From: Candidatus Iainarchaeum sp.
Lineage (GTDB): Archaea; Iainarchaeota; Iainarchaeia; Iainarchaeales; 1-14-0-10-31-34
Reading direction: 5' to 3'
NCBI GenBank assembly: GCA_017609625.1
Contig: JAFCDN010000008.1
Location: 1 to 50,601 of the forward strand
Length of the DNA stretch: 50,601 nucleotides
Notes under the pieces: model-generated
The model's input: the letters and a program-made list of their open reading frames with translations, nothing else
Told to the model about the DNA's origin: nothing
Database searches by the model: none
Position numbers and translations under genes: made by a program
Shown here: one piece after another, positions 16,352 through 25,600 of the stretch
Layout: each line of letters begins with the position of its first letter
How positions within the stretch are numbered: the stretch's first letter is position 1

Positions 16352-16873
16352 TTAATTAGTTCGTTTTTTTCTTTTTTCATATTCTATAAATTTTTGTATA
16401 GTTTCTTCTGGAAGGCCTAATCCTAAACTTTCTTTTCCATATGTAACTTCTCTAAGAGCTTTTGCAAGTTTTTGTCTTTCAGAAAAGTTTAATCCCTTTT
16501 GTTTCATTCTATTTATTATTTCTTCTCTTTTTTCTATAAGCTTAGGAAATCTCTTAAATAAGTTTCCAAAGGTTCCGCTTCTTTCTCCTGTTCCTCTATG
16601 TTCTATTCCGCTTCCTTGATGAACATCATTTGTTGTCCCTAAAATCACAAAATCTTGCTCAAATTTTTGTCTTCTGCCTTTGGTGTATGCATAAGGGCTG
16701 CTGCTTGGAACAGCAACAGCTTTGTGTACCCTTCTTTCTCTTCTAATATTTTCTATTTTTATATTGCCTCTGGGATTTCTTCTTATTGTTGCACTTAAAG
16801 TTATTTGTTTATTTGGCCTCCATATAACCTGAACTTTATCAGGATTTCTAACAGGTTTTTTTGGTTTATGCAT
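16352..16873 (-). CDS. Unknown basic protein (173 residues)
   Basis: No family recognised. Very basic, with an N-terminal KPKKPVRNPDKVQVIWRP, a central Gly/Ser/Arg-rich part with HQGSGIEHRGTGERSGTFG, and helices at the end (LIEKREEIINRMKQKG; SERQKLAKALREV; LPEETIQKFIEYEKRKKR). The C-terminal layout (basic helix, short turn with a Pro-Glu, helix, KKRT end) parallels that of the 203-residue protein at 18687-19298, so the two may be distant relatives. AGGAG seven bases before the ATG is a clear ribosome binding site. The charge suggests nucleic-acid or ribosome association; this is inference. Confidence 0.65.
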   Translation of the reverse strand: MHKPKKPVRNPDKVQVIWRPNKQITLSATIRRNPRGNIKIENIRRERRVHKAVAVPSSSPYAYTKGRRQKFEQDFVILGTTNDVHQGSGIEHRGTGERSGTFGNLFKRFPKLIEKREEIINRMKQKGLNFSERQKLAKALREVTYGKESLGLGLPEETIQKFIEYEKRKKRTN

Positions 16874-16959
16874 ATTATCTCCTGTTTATTAGTTTACTTA
16901 ATTACTTAAACTCACTTCTTTTAATACTTTTTCTTCACAGTTTTTTTCTGGTGTTTTAA

Positions 16960-18300
16960 ATCGACGGTAAACAAGGGTTTGGAATTTTTATTGCAGTTTT
17001 AATGATTGGTTCAATTTTAGCTATAGTTACTTTTTCCGGCAACTATTCCGGAGACCAGCCTCCAACAGACAATGAACTTCCTTCAGACTTTTCTGATGTA
17101 ACTACTCTGCAAATGACTGCAGATAATGTTGAAGCAAGAGTAGTTGAAATTCTTCCAAAAGTTTTGTTTACTGCTTACACTAATGAAGCAGAAATCCTTG
17201 AAATTGATTCCAGAATTGCTTCAGTTGAAGGAATCTACAAAATTGACTCAAAATACAAACAACAGGCAAATCCTACTTTTAACACTTCTTTGGCTTATAT
17301 TGCAGAAATCTCTTTCCAGAAAGAAAAAAATGCTTTAGAAATTGTTTCAGAAATAAACCAAAAAACAGAAGGAATTTTGTTTGATTCTTTTGCTTATGGA
17401 CAGGTTTTGGTCAGCGTGCCAAAAAACGTTTATTTTGAAAACGAGCAGGGATTTGATTTGGATTATGAATTCCAGGATCCTTTAATCCTTTCCTACACTA
17501 TAACTGAACCAAGAAAACAAGACAATTTGCTGATTAGAATTGATGCGTCTTTTTCAGGCAGTACAATGTTAAGTTCTATTGCTTCTGAAACCAGAAACCT
17601 TACTGGAGAACTCCAGTATCTTTTATTTGATGAAACCAAAGAAGTTGAAGAAAAGCTTCCTAGAATGATTTTTGGTTCAGAAACAAACTATAGCGATTAT
17701 GTAGAAGAAGGTGTTTTAAAAGCACAAATAATTTCTTTAGGCGCAGTGGATGTAAATATTTCTGCTTTTAAGCCGGAAAATTATTTCATTGCATATTTTT
17801 CTGCTGAAACTGATTTAGAAGAAGAATTCAATTCATTGCTTTCAGACCAAAATGAATTAATAAACTCTATTGAAGTTTATGAAGAAACACAAGGCTTTTC
17901 TGTTAAAGTTGATTTCAGAGGAGAAAACTCAGTTGAAGTTCAGGATATTGTTGTTAGGTTTTTAGAGGATAAAAATGCATCAGATATTTCTGTTGAAGAA
18001 TCTTTTTCTCAGATATTTGGTTCAATTGAATTATCTTCTGCTGACTCTGAAGTTTTTGTTCTTGAACTTCAGGCTTTTTTGGATTCTTTAAATTTCCAGA
18101 GAACTTCAATCCAGCAGCAGGTTGTAGTTTCTTTTGGTTCTTTTGTTTCAGAGGATGGAGCAGAATTTTTCCCTGACGAAGAAACTTTAACTGAAACTTT
18201 TGTTAATGCTTCCAGAGCTGTTGGAGAAGAAGTTGAATTAAAAATCCAGATTCAGGTTATAAGGGATAAATTAATTTCTATTACTGCTTCAGAACAATAG
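16960..18300 (+). CDS. Membrane-anchored extracellular protein, start codon uncertain
   Basis: No recognised domain. The frame opens after a TAA at 16957. The first ATG is at 17002 (432 residues), but that start cuts an apparent membrane helix in half: reading from 16960 adds GKQGFGIFIAVL ahead of MIGSILAIVTF, giving a normal signal anchor. GGTG at 16950-16953 lies six bases before the ATC at 16960, so a rare ATC start, or an upstream frame error, is possible. The remainder is acidic, with repeated alpha/beta segments (for example VVEILPKVLF, VEVQDIVVRFLE) and few Cys. Facing outward is the likely topology. It converges with NAC 9 bp away. Confidence 0.65.
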   Translation: MDGKQGFGIFIAVLMIGSILAIVTFSGNYSGDQPPTDNELPSDFSDVTTLQMTADNVEARVVEILPKVLFTAYTNEAEILEIDSRIASVEGIYKIDSKYKQQANPTFNTSLAYIAEISFQKEKNALEIVSEINQKTEGILFDSFAYGQVLVSVPKNVYFENEQGFDLDYEFQDPLILSYTITEPRKQDNLLIRIDASFSGSTMLSSIASETRNLTGELQYLLFDETKEVEEKLPRMIFGSETNYSDYVEEGVLKAQIISLGAVDVNISAFKPENYFIAYFSAETDLEEEFNSLLSDQNELINSIEVYEETQGFSVKVDFRGENSVEVQDIVVRFLEDKNASDISVEESFSQIFGSIELSSADSEVFVLELQAFLDSLNFQRTSIQQQVVVSFGSFVSEDGAEFFPDEETLTETFVNASRAVGEEVELKIQIQVIRDKLISITASEQ

Positions 18301-18309
18301 ATAAAAAAA

Positions 18310-18648
18310 CTATTCTTTTTTTAGTTTCATTATTGCTTCTGCTATGTCTCCGTTTGTTTCTTTTAATGCTTTTTCTGCGTCCTCTTTTCCTGCTCCAGAT
18401 TGTTCTATTACCATTTTTAAATCGTCTTCACTTATTCCTTTTTCTTCAACTGCTTTTCCTATAACTGAATAAATTTTCTGCCCTTGTGTATTCATTACAT
18501 TTACATTTGGCTCTTCTATAATTAATTTGCTTCCGTCTTCCAGCTCAAAAATCACTTTTTTGGCATTTAATTCTTCTGTTTTTATTCCTAACTGTTTCAT
18601 CATTCCTTGCATTTGTTTTGGATTCATGTTTCCTAATCCTGGAATCAT
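18310..18648 (-). CDS. nac: Nascent polypeptide-associated complex protein (archaeal NAC)
   Basis: 112 residues. The N-terminal half is the NAC dimerisation domain (MNPKQMQGMMKQLGIKTEEL, then VIFELEDGSKLIIEEPNV), and the C-terminal 40 residues form a UBA domain (ISEDDLKMVIEQSGAGKEDA, ALKETNGDIAEAIMKL). Archaeal NAC is a homodimer that binds ribosomes and newly made proteins. GGTGA upstream of the ATG (six bases) is a strong ribosome binding site. Conserved length and both domains intact. Confidence 0.95.
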   Translation of the reverse strand: MIPGLGNMNPKQMQGMMKQLGIKTEELNAKKVIFELEDGSKLIIEEPNVNVMNTQGQKIYSVIGKAVEEKGISEDDLKMVIEQSGAGKEDAEKALKETNGDIAEAIMKLKKE

Positions 18649-18686
18649 TCAATCACCTGAAAAAACTAGAAGTAAAAACCTTTTAA

Positions 18687-19298
18687 TTAGGTTCTTTTTT
18701 TATGCCCCAAAATTTCTTCGAGCACTGTTTCAGGGATATTCAGCCTTTTTTTGAGCTTCCTTAATTTTAATTCTAGTGCTTTTCTATCAGCATCTCTAAA
18801 TTTTAATCCTGATGCTATTTCATTTACTTCTTGAATTTCTTTATCTATAGGCTTAGCCACGCTTCTCTTTTGTTGTTGTTTTTTTGCAGCGCCAACTCCT
18901 TTGCGAAATGTATTTCGATTAGCTATGCTTCCTTTGCGATAAATTTTATCAGACATTTTTTCAATCGGGTTTCCTATTAAATGCCTTGCTTCTTCTGTGT
19001 ATTTTAATCTTCTAAAATCAACACCTATTTTTTCTCCATTCCAATAAAGAGTTGGCCTAAGCTCAATTGGACGCTCTTCTCTGCTAATTGTTTTAGTTTT
19101 AGGCCCTTTCCAAATAGTCGTTTTTTTATTAACCCTTTTAAGGGGCTTTTTTTTATGACGTATAATAATAGGGACTGCCATCATGTTGCTAAATTCCTGT
19201 GGGAAAAAAACAGTTTTTGATGGCTCAGAATGCATTATTGGCTTTTTTCTCTTGGTTTTGGGTTTTCTAGCAGGCCATTTTGCTTTAGAAGCAGGCAT
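18687..19298 (-). CDS. Unknown basic protein (203 residues)
   Basis: Unrecognised. Arg/Lys-rich throughout (starts KWPARKPKTKRKKP), with YWNGEKIGVDFRRL, HLIGNPIEKMSDKIYRKGS and a QQQKR run in the middle, then two helices and a KKRT terminus. The C-terminal part resembles the 173-residue basic protein at 16352-16873 in layout. Such proteins are common lineage-specific genes in DPANN-like genomes and may bind RNA or the ribosome. It is located between NAC and a divergent unknown gene. Confidence 0.65.
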   Translation of the reverse strand: MPASKAKWPARKPKTKRKKPIMHSEPSKTVFFPQEFSNMMAVPIIIRHKKKPLKRVNKKTTIWKGPKTKTISREERPIELRPTLYWNGEKIGVDFRRLKYTEEARHLIGNPIEKMSDKIYRKGSIANRNTFRKGVGAAKKQQQKRSVAKPIDKEIQEVNEIASGLKFRDADRKALELKLRKLKKRLNIPETVLEEILGHKKRT

Positions 19299-19351
19299 GA
19301 TTAAATCTTTCTTCCATTAAGTTTATTAATTTTGATTGGAATACTTTTTGT

Positions 19352-20002
19352 ATGCAAAAAGGAATTATCTCTTCTATTGACAGATTAAAAGAATCTTACC
19401 CGTCAGCTGACTTGGAGGCAAGTCCTTTAAGAGCTGAAGCATTAAAAAATTATTTTGCTTTTGGAGGATTTATTTCTGTTATTCCTTTTGGAAACGGCTG
19501 GCCTAAATTAATTTATCCTTCAAGAAAAAGAATTGAGTTTCAGCTAAACAAATTAGATGAAGAAAAAAGACTTTTTGAATCAAAGCTTTCTGACTGGAAA
19601 AAAAAGCATTCTGAAGCAAAAAACTACAAAAAAACTATTTTTATGAAAAAATTTTCCGAGCCGGTTTACTGGCAGCATTTAATGAAAAAATTAACTGACG
19701 CTGAATACAAGGAATCAGTTGAAAGAGTCAAACTGCCTGTTGATTTGATTGCAGACAAAAAATATAAATCAATGGTTGAAACTTTTGTAAAAGATGATGA
19801 ATACAGAAGGCATTTAATTGAAGCATTTGAAAACTCTGTTGTATACAAAAAAGACAAGCGCTTGGCAAAACATGCTTCTAATTTGCAGGAATTCCGCCAG
19901 GAAGTTTCTGAAACAAAAATAAAAGAATCAGAAAAAAAGCTTGCTTTAATAAACAAAAACATTTCCTGCTTAAAAGAAATAATGAAATGGGCTGATTCCT
20001 AA
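19352..20002 (+). CDS. Unknown helical protein (216 residues)
   Basis: No family recognised. Predominantly helical with long charged stretches likely to form coiled coil (about 65-95 RKRIEFQLNKLDEEKRLFES and 170-210 QEFRQEVSETKIKESEKKLA). A more hydrophobic patch, NYFAFGGFISVIPFGNGWPK (about 34-53), could be the folded core. No signal or membrane helix. It is transcribed alone, divergent from the basic protein gene, and its stop codon is immediately followed by the GC-rich stem-loop island described below. Confidence 0.6.
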   Translation: MQKGIISSIDRLKESYPSADLEASPLRAEALKNYFAFGGFISVIPFGNGWPKLIYPSRKRIEFQLNKLDEEKRLFESKLSDWKKKHSEAKNYKKTIFMKKFSEPVYWQHLMKKLTDAEYKESVERVKLPVDLIADKKYKSMVETFVKDDEYRRHLIEAFENSVVYKKDKRLAKHASNLQEFRQEVSETKIKESEKKLALINKNISCLKEIMKWADS

Positions 20003-20068
20003 ACGTTTCGCCGTCGCGGTTTCGCCTGCGAGTAACAAAGCACCATTTTCAGTGGAGCGTGCTTCGCA
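20001..20068. repeat. GC-rich island, shares a 14-bp core with the PolD intergenic element
   Basis: Starts with AAACGTTTCGCCGT (20001-20014), found again at 40287-40300. It continues GC-rich (GTCGCGGTTTCGCCTGCG) and ends in a small hairpin (GTGC TTC GCAC) at about 20059-20069. Its composition is unlike the AT-rich neighbourhood. It may be part of a dispersed stem-loop repeat family or a small RNA; the sequence alone does not decide. Confidence 0.4.
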
Positions 20069-20194
20069 CTAGCCTGCAACGCTTTGCACTATTGCTTTTC
20101 CTATTACTCCGTTGCTGTAAGCAAGATACAAAGAAACAATTATCACTATTAAAAGAATCAGCACTAAAACCATGTTTTTTTCTTTTGCCTGCAT
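20069..20194 (-). CDS. Small single-pass membrane protein (41 residues)
   Basis: The minus-strand frame gives MQAKEKNMVLVLILLIVIIV followed by SLYLAYSNGVIGKAIVQSVAG. A short charged N-terminus, a single strong transmembrane helix and a small exterior tail with few residues make it look like a genuine membrane microprotein. A TATA-like TTATTAAAAAG (minus strand, about 20215-20225) lies near 25-32 bp upstream of the ATG. The stop codon overlaps the GC-rich island. Role unknown; type IV pilin-like signals or peptide components of membrane complexes are possible but not shown. Confidence 0.5.
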   Translation of the reverse strand: MQAKEKNMVLVLILLIVIIVSLYLAYSNGVIGKAIVQSVAG

Positions 20195-20233
20195 AAAAAC
20201 TCTTTTCAGCAGAAACTTTTTAATAATAATTAA

Positions 20234-20340
20234 ACGCTCCCTCTGTGGGCTGGCTTTTGGACAACCTAGTTTTTTGTTGCAGGGCTTTAATTAGGCGCAG
20301 TAGCTGCCGCAAATAGAATGCGCTGGAAAAAACCTGTGAC
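20234..20340. other. Unexplained GC-rich intergenic segment
   Basis: About 107 bp of unusual G+C content (CGCTCCCTCTGTGGGC ... CGCAGTAGCTGCCGCAAATA ... TGCGCTGG) inside the 417-bp gap before Hel308. GCAG TAG CTGC can pair locally. In AT-rich archaea such islands often encode structured RNA, but I recognise no tRNA, SRP, RNase P or C/D guide features. A 40-codon TTG-started frame crosses it on the minus strand (20342-20220) but has no supporting evidence. Confidence 0.3.
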
Positions 20341-20419
20341 AAGAAAATAAAACCAAACTTATTTTCACCTGCACTCTGCTCTCAAACTCTTTTTATTTCT
20401 TTTTTCTGTTTCTTTTTTT

Positions 20420-22570
20420 ATGGATGTAATCCAGAAAGTAAAAACACTGAATTCAGTTGAATTTAATCCAATGCAAAAAAAAGCAATTGAAACAGGCTTG
20501 TTTGATTCAAATGTAATAATCAGTTCTCCAACTGCTTCAGGAAAAACTCTGGTTTCAGATTTAACTGCAATAAATTCAATTATAAACAAAAAAAAGAAAG
20601 TGATTTTTGCTTCTCCGCTAAAAGCTTTAACTTCAGAACACTTTAATGAATTCAAAAAAAAATATTCCAAGCAATTGAATATTAAAGCAACTATTTCAAC
20701 AGGAGACTTTGATTCAAGTTCAAAATACCTTCAGAATTATGACATCATTTTCACTACATATGAAAAAACTGAATCTCTTTTAAGGCATAAAGCAGAATGG
20801 CTTTCTTCAATTGGTTTATTGATTGTAGATGAAATCCATGAAATTGATTCAGGCAGAGGCCCTGTAATAGAAATAATGATAACAAAACTTCTTCTCTTAA
20901 ATCCAGAAATTCAAATCCTTGGATTAAGCGCTACAATTCCAAATGCAAAAGAGCTTTCCGGATGGCTGAAAGCAAAATTAGTTGAATCTTCTTTTCGCCC
21001 GGTAAAACTAAACGAAGGAGTTTTTTTTGAAAACAAAATTCATTTCTTAAGAGCAAAAGAAAAAATCGCGCCTTCTTTTGATCCAATTATTGCATTAACA
21101 AATGACACTTTAAAAAAATCAAAACAGGCTTTGATTTTCTGCAACACCCGCCCAAGAGCAGTTGGAGTTGCAAAAAAAATAGCAAAAGAAGTAGAGAAAA
21201 ATCTTTTGGAAAAGGAAAAAGATTTTTTGTCTAAGAAATCCTCTGAAATCCTGAATTCCCTTGAAAACCCTACAGAACAATGCAGAATCCTTTCAAATTT
21301 AGTTAAAAACGGAGTTGCTTTTCATCATGCTGGTTTGATTCCAAAGCAAAGAACAGTGATTGAAGATTTGTTTAAAAAAAATTTCCTAAAAGTAATTTCT
21401 GCTACGCCTACTCTTGCAGCAGGAGTTAACCTTCCTGCGTTTAGAGTAATCATTCCCTCGCTTTATCGTTATACTGCTTTTGGTCAACAAAAAATTCCTG
21501 TAAGAGAATACAAACAATGGTCTGGCAGAGCAGGAAGGCCAAAATTTGATGTTGTTGGAGAAAGCATTTTAATCGCTTCAAACGAGTTTGAAGCAGAGCA
21601 GTTAAAAGAAGAATTTATTTTAGGAGACATTGAAGACATTTCTTCTAAGCTTGGAATTGAACCTGTTTTAAGAACTCATTTGCTTGCAGCAATTGCTTCT
21701 GATTTTGCTTTTGATTTGGCTTCTTTGGAAAACTTTTTTTCCAAAACTTTTTATGCTTTTCAGTTTCAAGGTTTAGATGAAATTTTTCTGAAGATTAATT
21801 CTGTTTTAAAAGAATTAAAAGAAATGAATTTTATTTCTGGAGATAACAAAAGATTCAAAGCCACTCCTTTAGGAAAAAGAGTTGCAGAACTTTACTTGGA
21901 TCCTTTAACTGCAAAAATGTTTTTGGATTCTTTTGAAAAAAACTTAAACAATTTTTCTTTTCTTTTCCTTTTGTGTTCTGCTTTTGAATTTTATCCTTTG
22001 TTTTCTCTTCCAAAATCCAGAGAACCTGAATTATGGGAAAAGCTTCAGATTGATTCAGAAAAACTTCCGATTGATTTACAAGAAGCAATGTATTCTGATA
22101 TTTCTTTATTAAAAAAATATAATTCTGGTCTTTTGCTGCAGAAATGGATTCAAGAGTTTCCGGAAGAAAATTTAAGAAAAGAATTTAATGTGCTTCCGGG
22201 AATCCTTCGCTCTAAGCTGATGATTGCAGACTGGCTTTTATATTGTTTTCAGGAATTAGCTTTGCTTTCCGGCAAAAAATCTTTTACTCCTGTTCTTGCT
22301 AAGCTAAGAAAAAGAATGAAATACGGAGTAAAAGAAGAGCTTCTGTTTTTAACAGAATTAAAAGGGATCGGCAGAGTGCGTGCAAGAAAATTATTTAACT
22401 CAAACTTTTCTTCTATTTCTTCAATTAAAAAAGCAGAGTTAAAAGATTTAGCCGGAGTGTTAGGAAAAGAAACTGCTTTTAAAGTAAAAAAACAGCTTGG
22501 GGTTGTGTCAGAAAAAGAATTTGAATCTGTTTCTTCTTCTTCGACTCAATCAAACCTGAAAAACTTCTGA
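20420..22570 (+). CDS. hel308: Hel308-family DNA helicase
   Basis: 716 residues, normal size for archaeal Hel308 (superfamily 2, Ski2-like 3'-5' helicase acting at stalled forks). Motifs in order: Q-motif FNPMQKKAI (15-23), Walker A SSPTASGKT (35-43), SPLKALTSE (Ia), DEIHE (136-140, motif II), LSATIPNAKE (III), ATPTLAAGVNLPA (V) and QWSGRAGRP (VI). The winged-helix and ratchet regions follow, then a C-terminal helix-hairpin-helix (LKGIGRVRARKLFNSNF, about 650-667). All motifs intact. Transcribed alone, after a gap containing the small membrane protein and GC-rich islands. Confidence 0.93.
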   Translation: MDVIQKVKTLNSVEFNPMQKKAIETGLFDSNVIISSPTASGKTLVSDLTAINSIINKKKKVIFASPLKALTSEHFNEFKKKYSKQLNIKATISTGDFDSSSKYLQNYDIIFTTYEKTESLLRHKAEWLSSIGLLIVDEIHEIDSGRGPVIEIMITKLLLLNPEIQILGLSATIPNAKELSGWLKAKLVESSFRPVKLNEGVFFENKIHFLRAKEKIAPSFDPIIALTNDTLKKSKQALIFCNTRPRAVGVAKKIAKEVEKNLLEKEKDFLSKKSSEILNSLENPTEQCRILSNLVKNGVAFHHAGLIPKQRTVIEDLFKKNFLKVISATPTLAAGVNLPAFRVIIPSLYRYTAFGQQKIPVREYKQWSGRAGRPKFDVVGESILIASNEFEAEQLKEEFILGDIEDISSKLGIEPVLRTHLLAAIASDFAFDLASLENFFSKTFYAFQFQGLDEIFLKINSVLKELKEMNFISGDNKRFKATPLGKRVAELYLDPLTAKMFLDSFEKNLNNFSFLFLLCSAFEFYPLFSLPKSREPELWEKLQIDSEKLPIDLQEAMYSDISLLKKYNSGLLLQKWIQEFPEENLRKEFNVLPGILRSKLMIADWLLYCFQELALLSGKKSFTPVLAKLRKRMKYGVKEELLFLTELKGIGRVRARKLFNSNFSSISSIKKAELKDLAGVLGKETAFKVKKQLGVVSEKEFESVSSSSTQSNLKNF

Positions 22571-22674
22571 TTTTTTCTTTTCCATTAAATTTTTATACTA
22601 AAACACTGTATTCTTTATTGAATTATTCATCTAAATTTAAAATGAATTTGTTTAAATAAAAAAAGGAATTTGTT

Positions 22675-25600
22675 ATGTTTAAGAAAATTTTGTTGTTGTG
22701 TTTTTTGCTGGGTTTTTTAGCAAATGTTTCTGCTGTGCCTTTAACAATACTTGAGCCTTCTCACGGCGCAACTTTAGAAGGAACTGTAACAGTTGGTGCA
22801 TCTTATGCTGTTAATAAAACAATATATTTTCGCACAATTAAAGATGGTGTTTCTAAGAATATAGATAATTGCAGAACTGGATCTGGAGCCATTGATTTTT
22901 GTGAAACTACTTGGGACACTACCCTTTGGGAAAATGGAACTTATACTCTTCAAGCAGAGGTTGCTGGTTCGCCGGAAACTAAAACACAAATTCAAGTAAA
23001 AATAAACAACGCTTCTGAACCAGAAACAGAAGGCGGTGAACTAAATCCAGTGCATAATGGCTATATTTCTTATGTAAAAACCCCTGTTTTTGATAGATAT
23101 GATCCTTATGATGCCAAAACATATTTGCAGGTTCATTATCGTTCAAGTCAACCAGAAAGCAGGACTACATCTTTTCTCAGGTTTGATCTAGAAGGAAAAG
23201 AAAACATTACTAATGCCTATCTTGAATTAGTTCAGCTTGAAGGGCCTTCATCCAGCAATTGTGCAGTATTATATAAAATACCTGATTATTATCCTTTTGA
23301 TAAAACTGATTTTTGGAATTTTGATTCTTTAAAGAAACAGGCAGCTCGTTTACCTTGTGTTAGTGCAGGATCAATTACAAGAGTTAAAATTCCAAATATT
23401 TTGATTGAAGAAGGAAAAATAAATGCGTTTATGATTTTAAGAGACGAATCAGTTATTGTAAAATATGCTTCAATGAAAAATTCAGACAAAAAACCTGTTT
23501 TAATTTTAGAAGTTCCAGAGACTGATAATAATCCGCCAGACATTACTTTAACATTTAGTCCTTTAATAGTAAGCTCTGCCAGCGGAGTAGTTGAGATTAA
23601 AGCAGTTGCAACAGATGAAAGCGGAATAAGTGAATTAAAATTATCTGTTGATGGAGATTTAAAAACTTGCACTAGAACTTCCAACACAGCTACCAGCTCT
23701 ACTTGTGAGTATGATTGGGATACTACAACAGCGTCAAATTATGGTCATGTAATTAGAGTAGAAGCAATAGACACTAAAGGAAATTCAGCTTCTTCTGAAC
23801 AGACAATACAAGTAGACAATGATATTGAAATTTCTGTTCCAACAAATTTTACTGCTGAACCAGGTTCAATCCAAGGAGAAATTGATTTAAGCTGGAATTC
23901 AGTTTCTCACCCAGATTTTGAGCATTACAAGATTTTTTTTGGAACTTCTTCTGCAGACACTTTTTTGTCTAACACTTTGGAAACTTTTTACACTCATGCT
24001 GCTTTAACCCAAGACCAGACTTATTTTTATAAAATTCAGGCATGTGATTCTGCTGAAGATTTTTGCAGTGAGTTTTCTTCTGTTGTTTCTGCTGTTCCAG
24101 CAGAAACCAGTTCTTCAGATCAGGAGGCAGTTGACGGCTATATTCTTTGGAATGAAAAAGAAGACACTAAAACAGTTTCTTCCGGTGCTTTTGTTGACAC
24201 TCTTGCATTGAAATATTATTCCAAAACATACAGTGAACGCAAGCCCGGCACAGACAACAAATTTACTACTTATAACAAGGATATTGAATCAAGAATTTTT
24301 CTTGTTTTTGATGTAACAGACACAAATTATTCTAATGTAAAACTAAAGTTAAAGAAAAATATTGTTGATGGAACTCTTTTGGCTTCTGACTGCATTCAGG
24401 TTTTCAAACTGAATTCAGATTTCAGGCCTTTAGATGAATCTGACTGGACTCTTGCAGATTTTTTACAGCCAATTGCAGAAGTTGCATGCAACGATATTGA
24501 ACTGGATGTAAATGAACACATTTCATTGGGTGCAAATGCTTTTATGCTGAAAATGAAAAGAAAAACCACAACAAATGATTCAATCTTGTTTGATTCAAGC
24601 AAAACAGACAACCCTCCAGTGCTTGAATTACTATCTGTTTTCCAAGACGTTTTCGGGCGCCATGAAAAAGTCCCTGCTTTTGAAGATGATTCAGTTACTG
24701 AAGAAGTTTCAGGAAATACAGTTACTTTTGTTCTGCAAGGAAATGCAGAAAACAAAGTTTTCTTTTTTTATGACAGCATTTATGTATCTTCTTTTGATCC
24801 AGCCAAAAATTATTTCATTAAAATCCCTTCTGATGTAACTTTAGTTCCTTGCCCTTCTGGTTCAAGCTCATCCATCTGCACTTATGCTGATTCTGATTTG
24901 CAGGCTTTAACTTTTAATTCAACGATTTCAGGAGTAATCCTTGAAGGAACAATTGATTTAAGAGGAGAATCAGATACAGGAAGCCTGATTATTCAGGGAG
25001 ATTTAAATGTTAATGGAACAGGAAAAATAATAACAAAAGGCTCAGATGGTGTAGACGGAAACAGACTTGACTGTGATTTCACTGATTCATTGGGTTTAAT
25101 TCCTAAAGCTTCAGGAACAATTGAAGTTATTGGAAAAACTTTTGTTTCATCAGGTTCTGAATTAATTTTAGATTCAAGTGGGGGAAACGGAGGAAATGGA
25201 GCAGACGGGTTTGAAGAATCTGACAATTGCAAGGAATTAGATGGTCAAGCAGGAGCAAGCGGAAGCAATGGCTCTGAAATATTATTGCATGACTTGTTTT
25301 TGGAAGATTTATCCAAGATTTCTTTTAATTCAAGCGGGGGAGACGGCGGAACAGGAGGAACTTCTGTTGCTCCAAGAGCTGACGGATTAGACGGCAGTGG
25401 AGGAAATGCTGGAAACATTACTGTAAACAAAACTTTGATTGAAGGAACTCCTGAATTAAATTTTTCTGTTTTAAAAGGAACAGGTTTAATTGATGGCTTA
25501 GATGCAGGAATTGAAATCACTGGATGCAATTTATTGAATCTGCAGGTTTCAGTTTGTGAAGCAGAAACTTTCACAATAAATTCAAATGATGCAAACTTTT

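Noticed and set aside
20220-20342. 40-codon TTG-started frame across the GC-rich segment before Hel308
   Set aside because: Overlaps the promoter of the small membrane protein gene and has no ribosome site or recognisable features.
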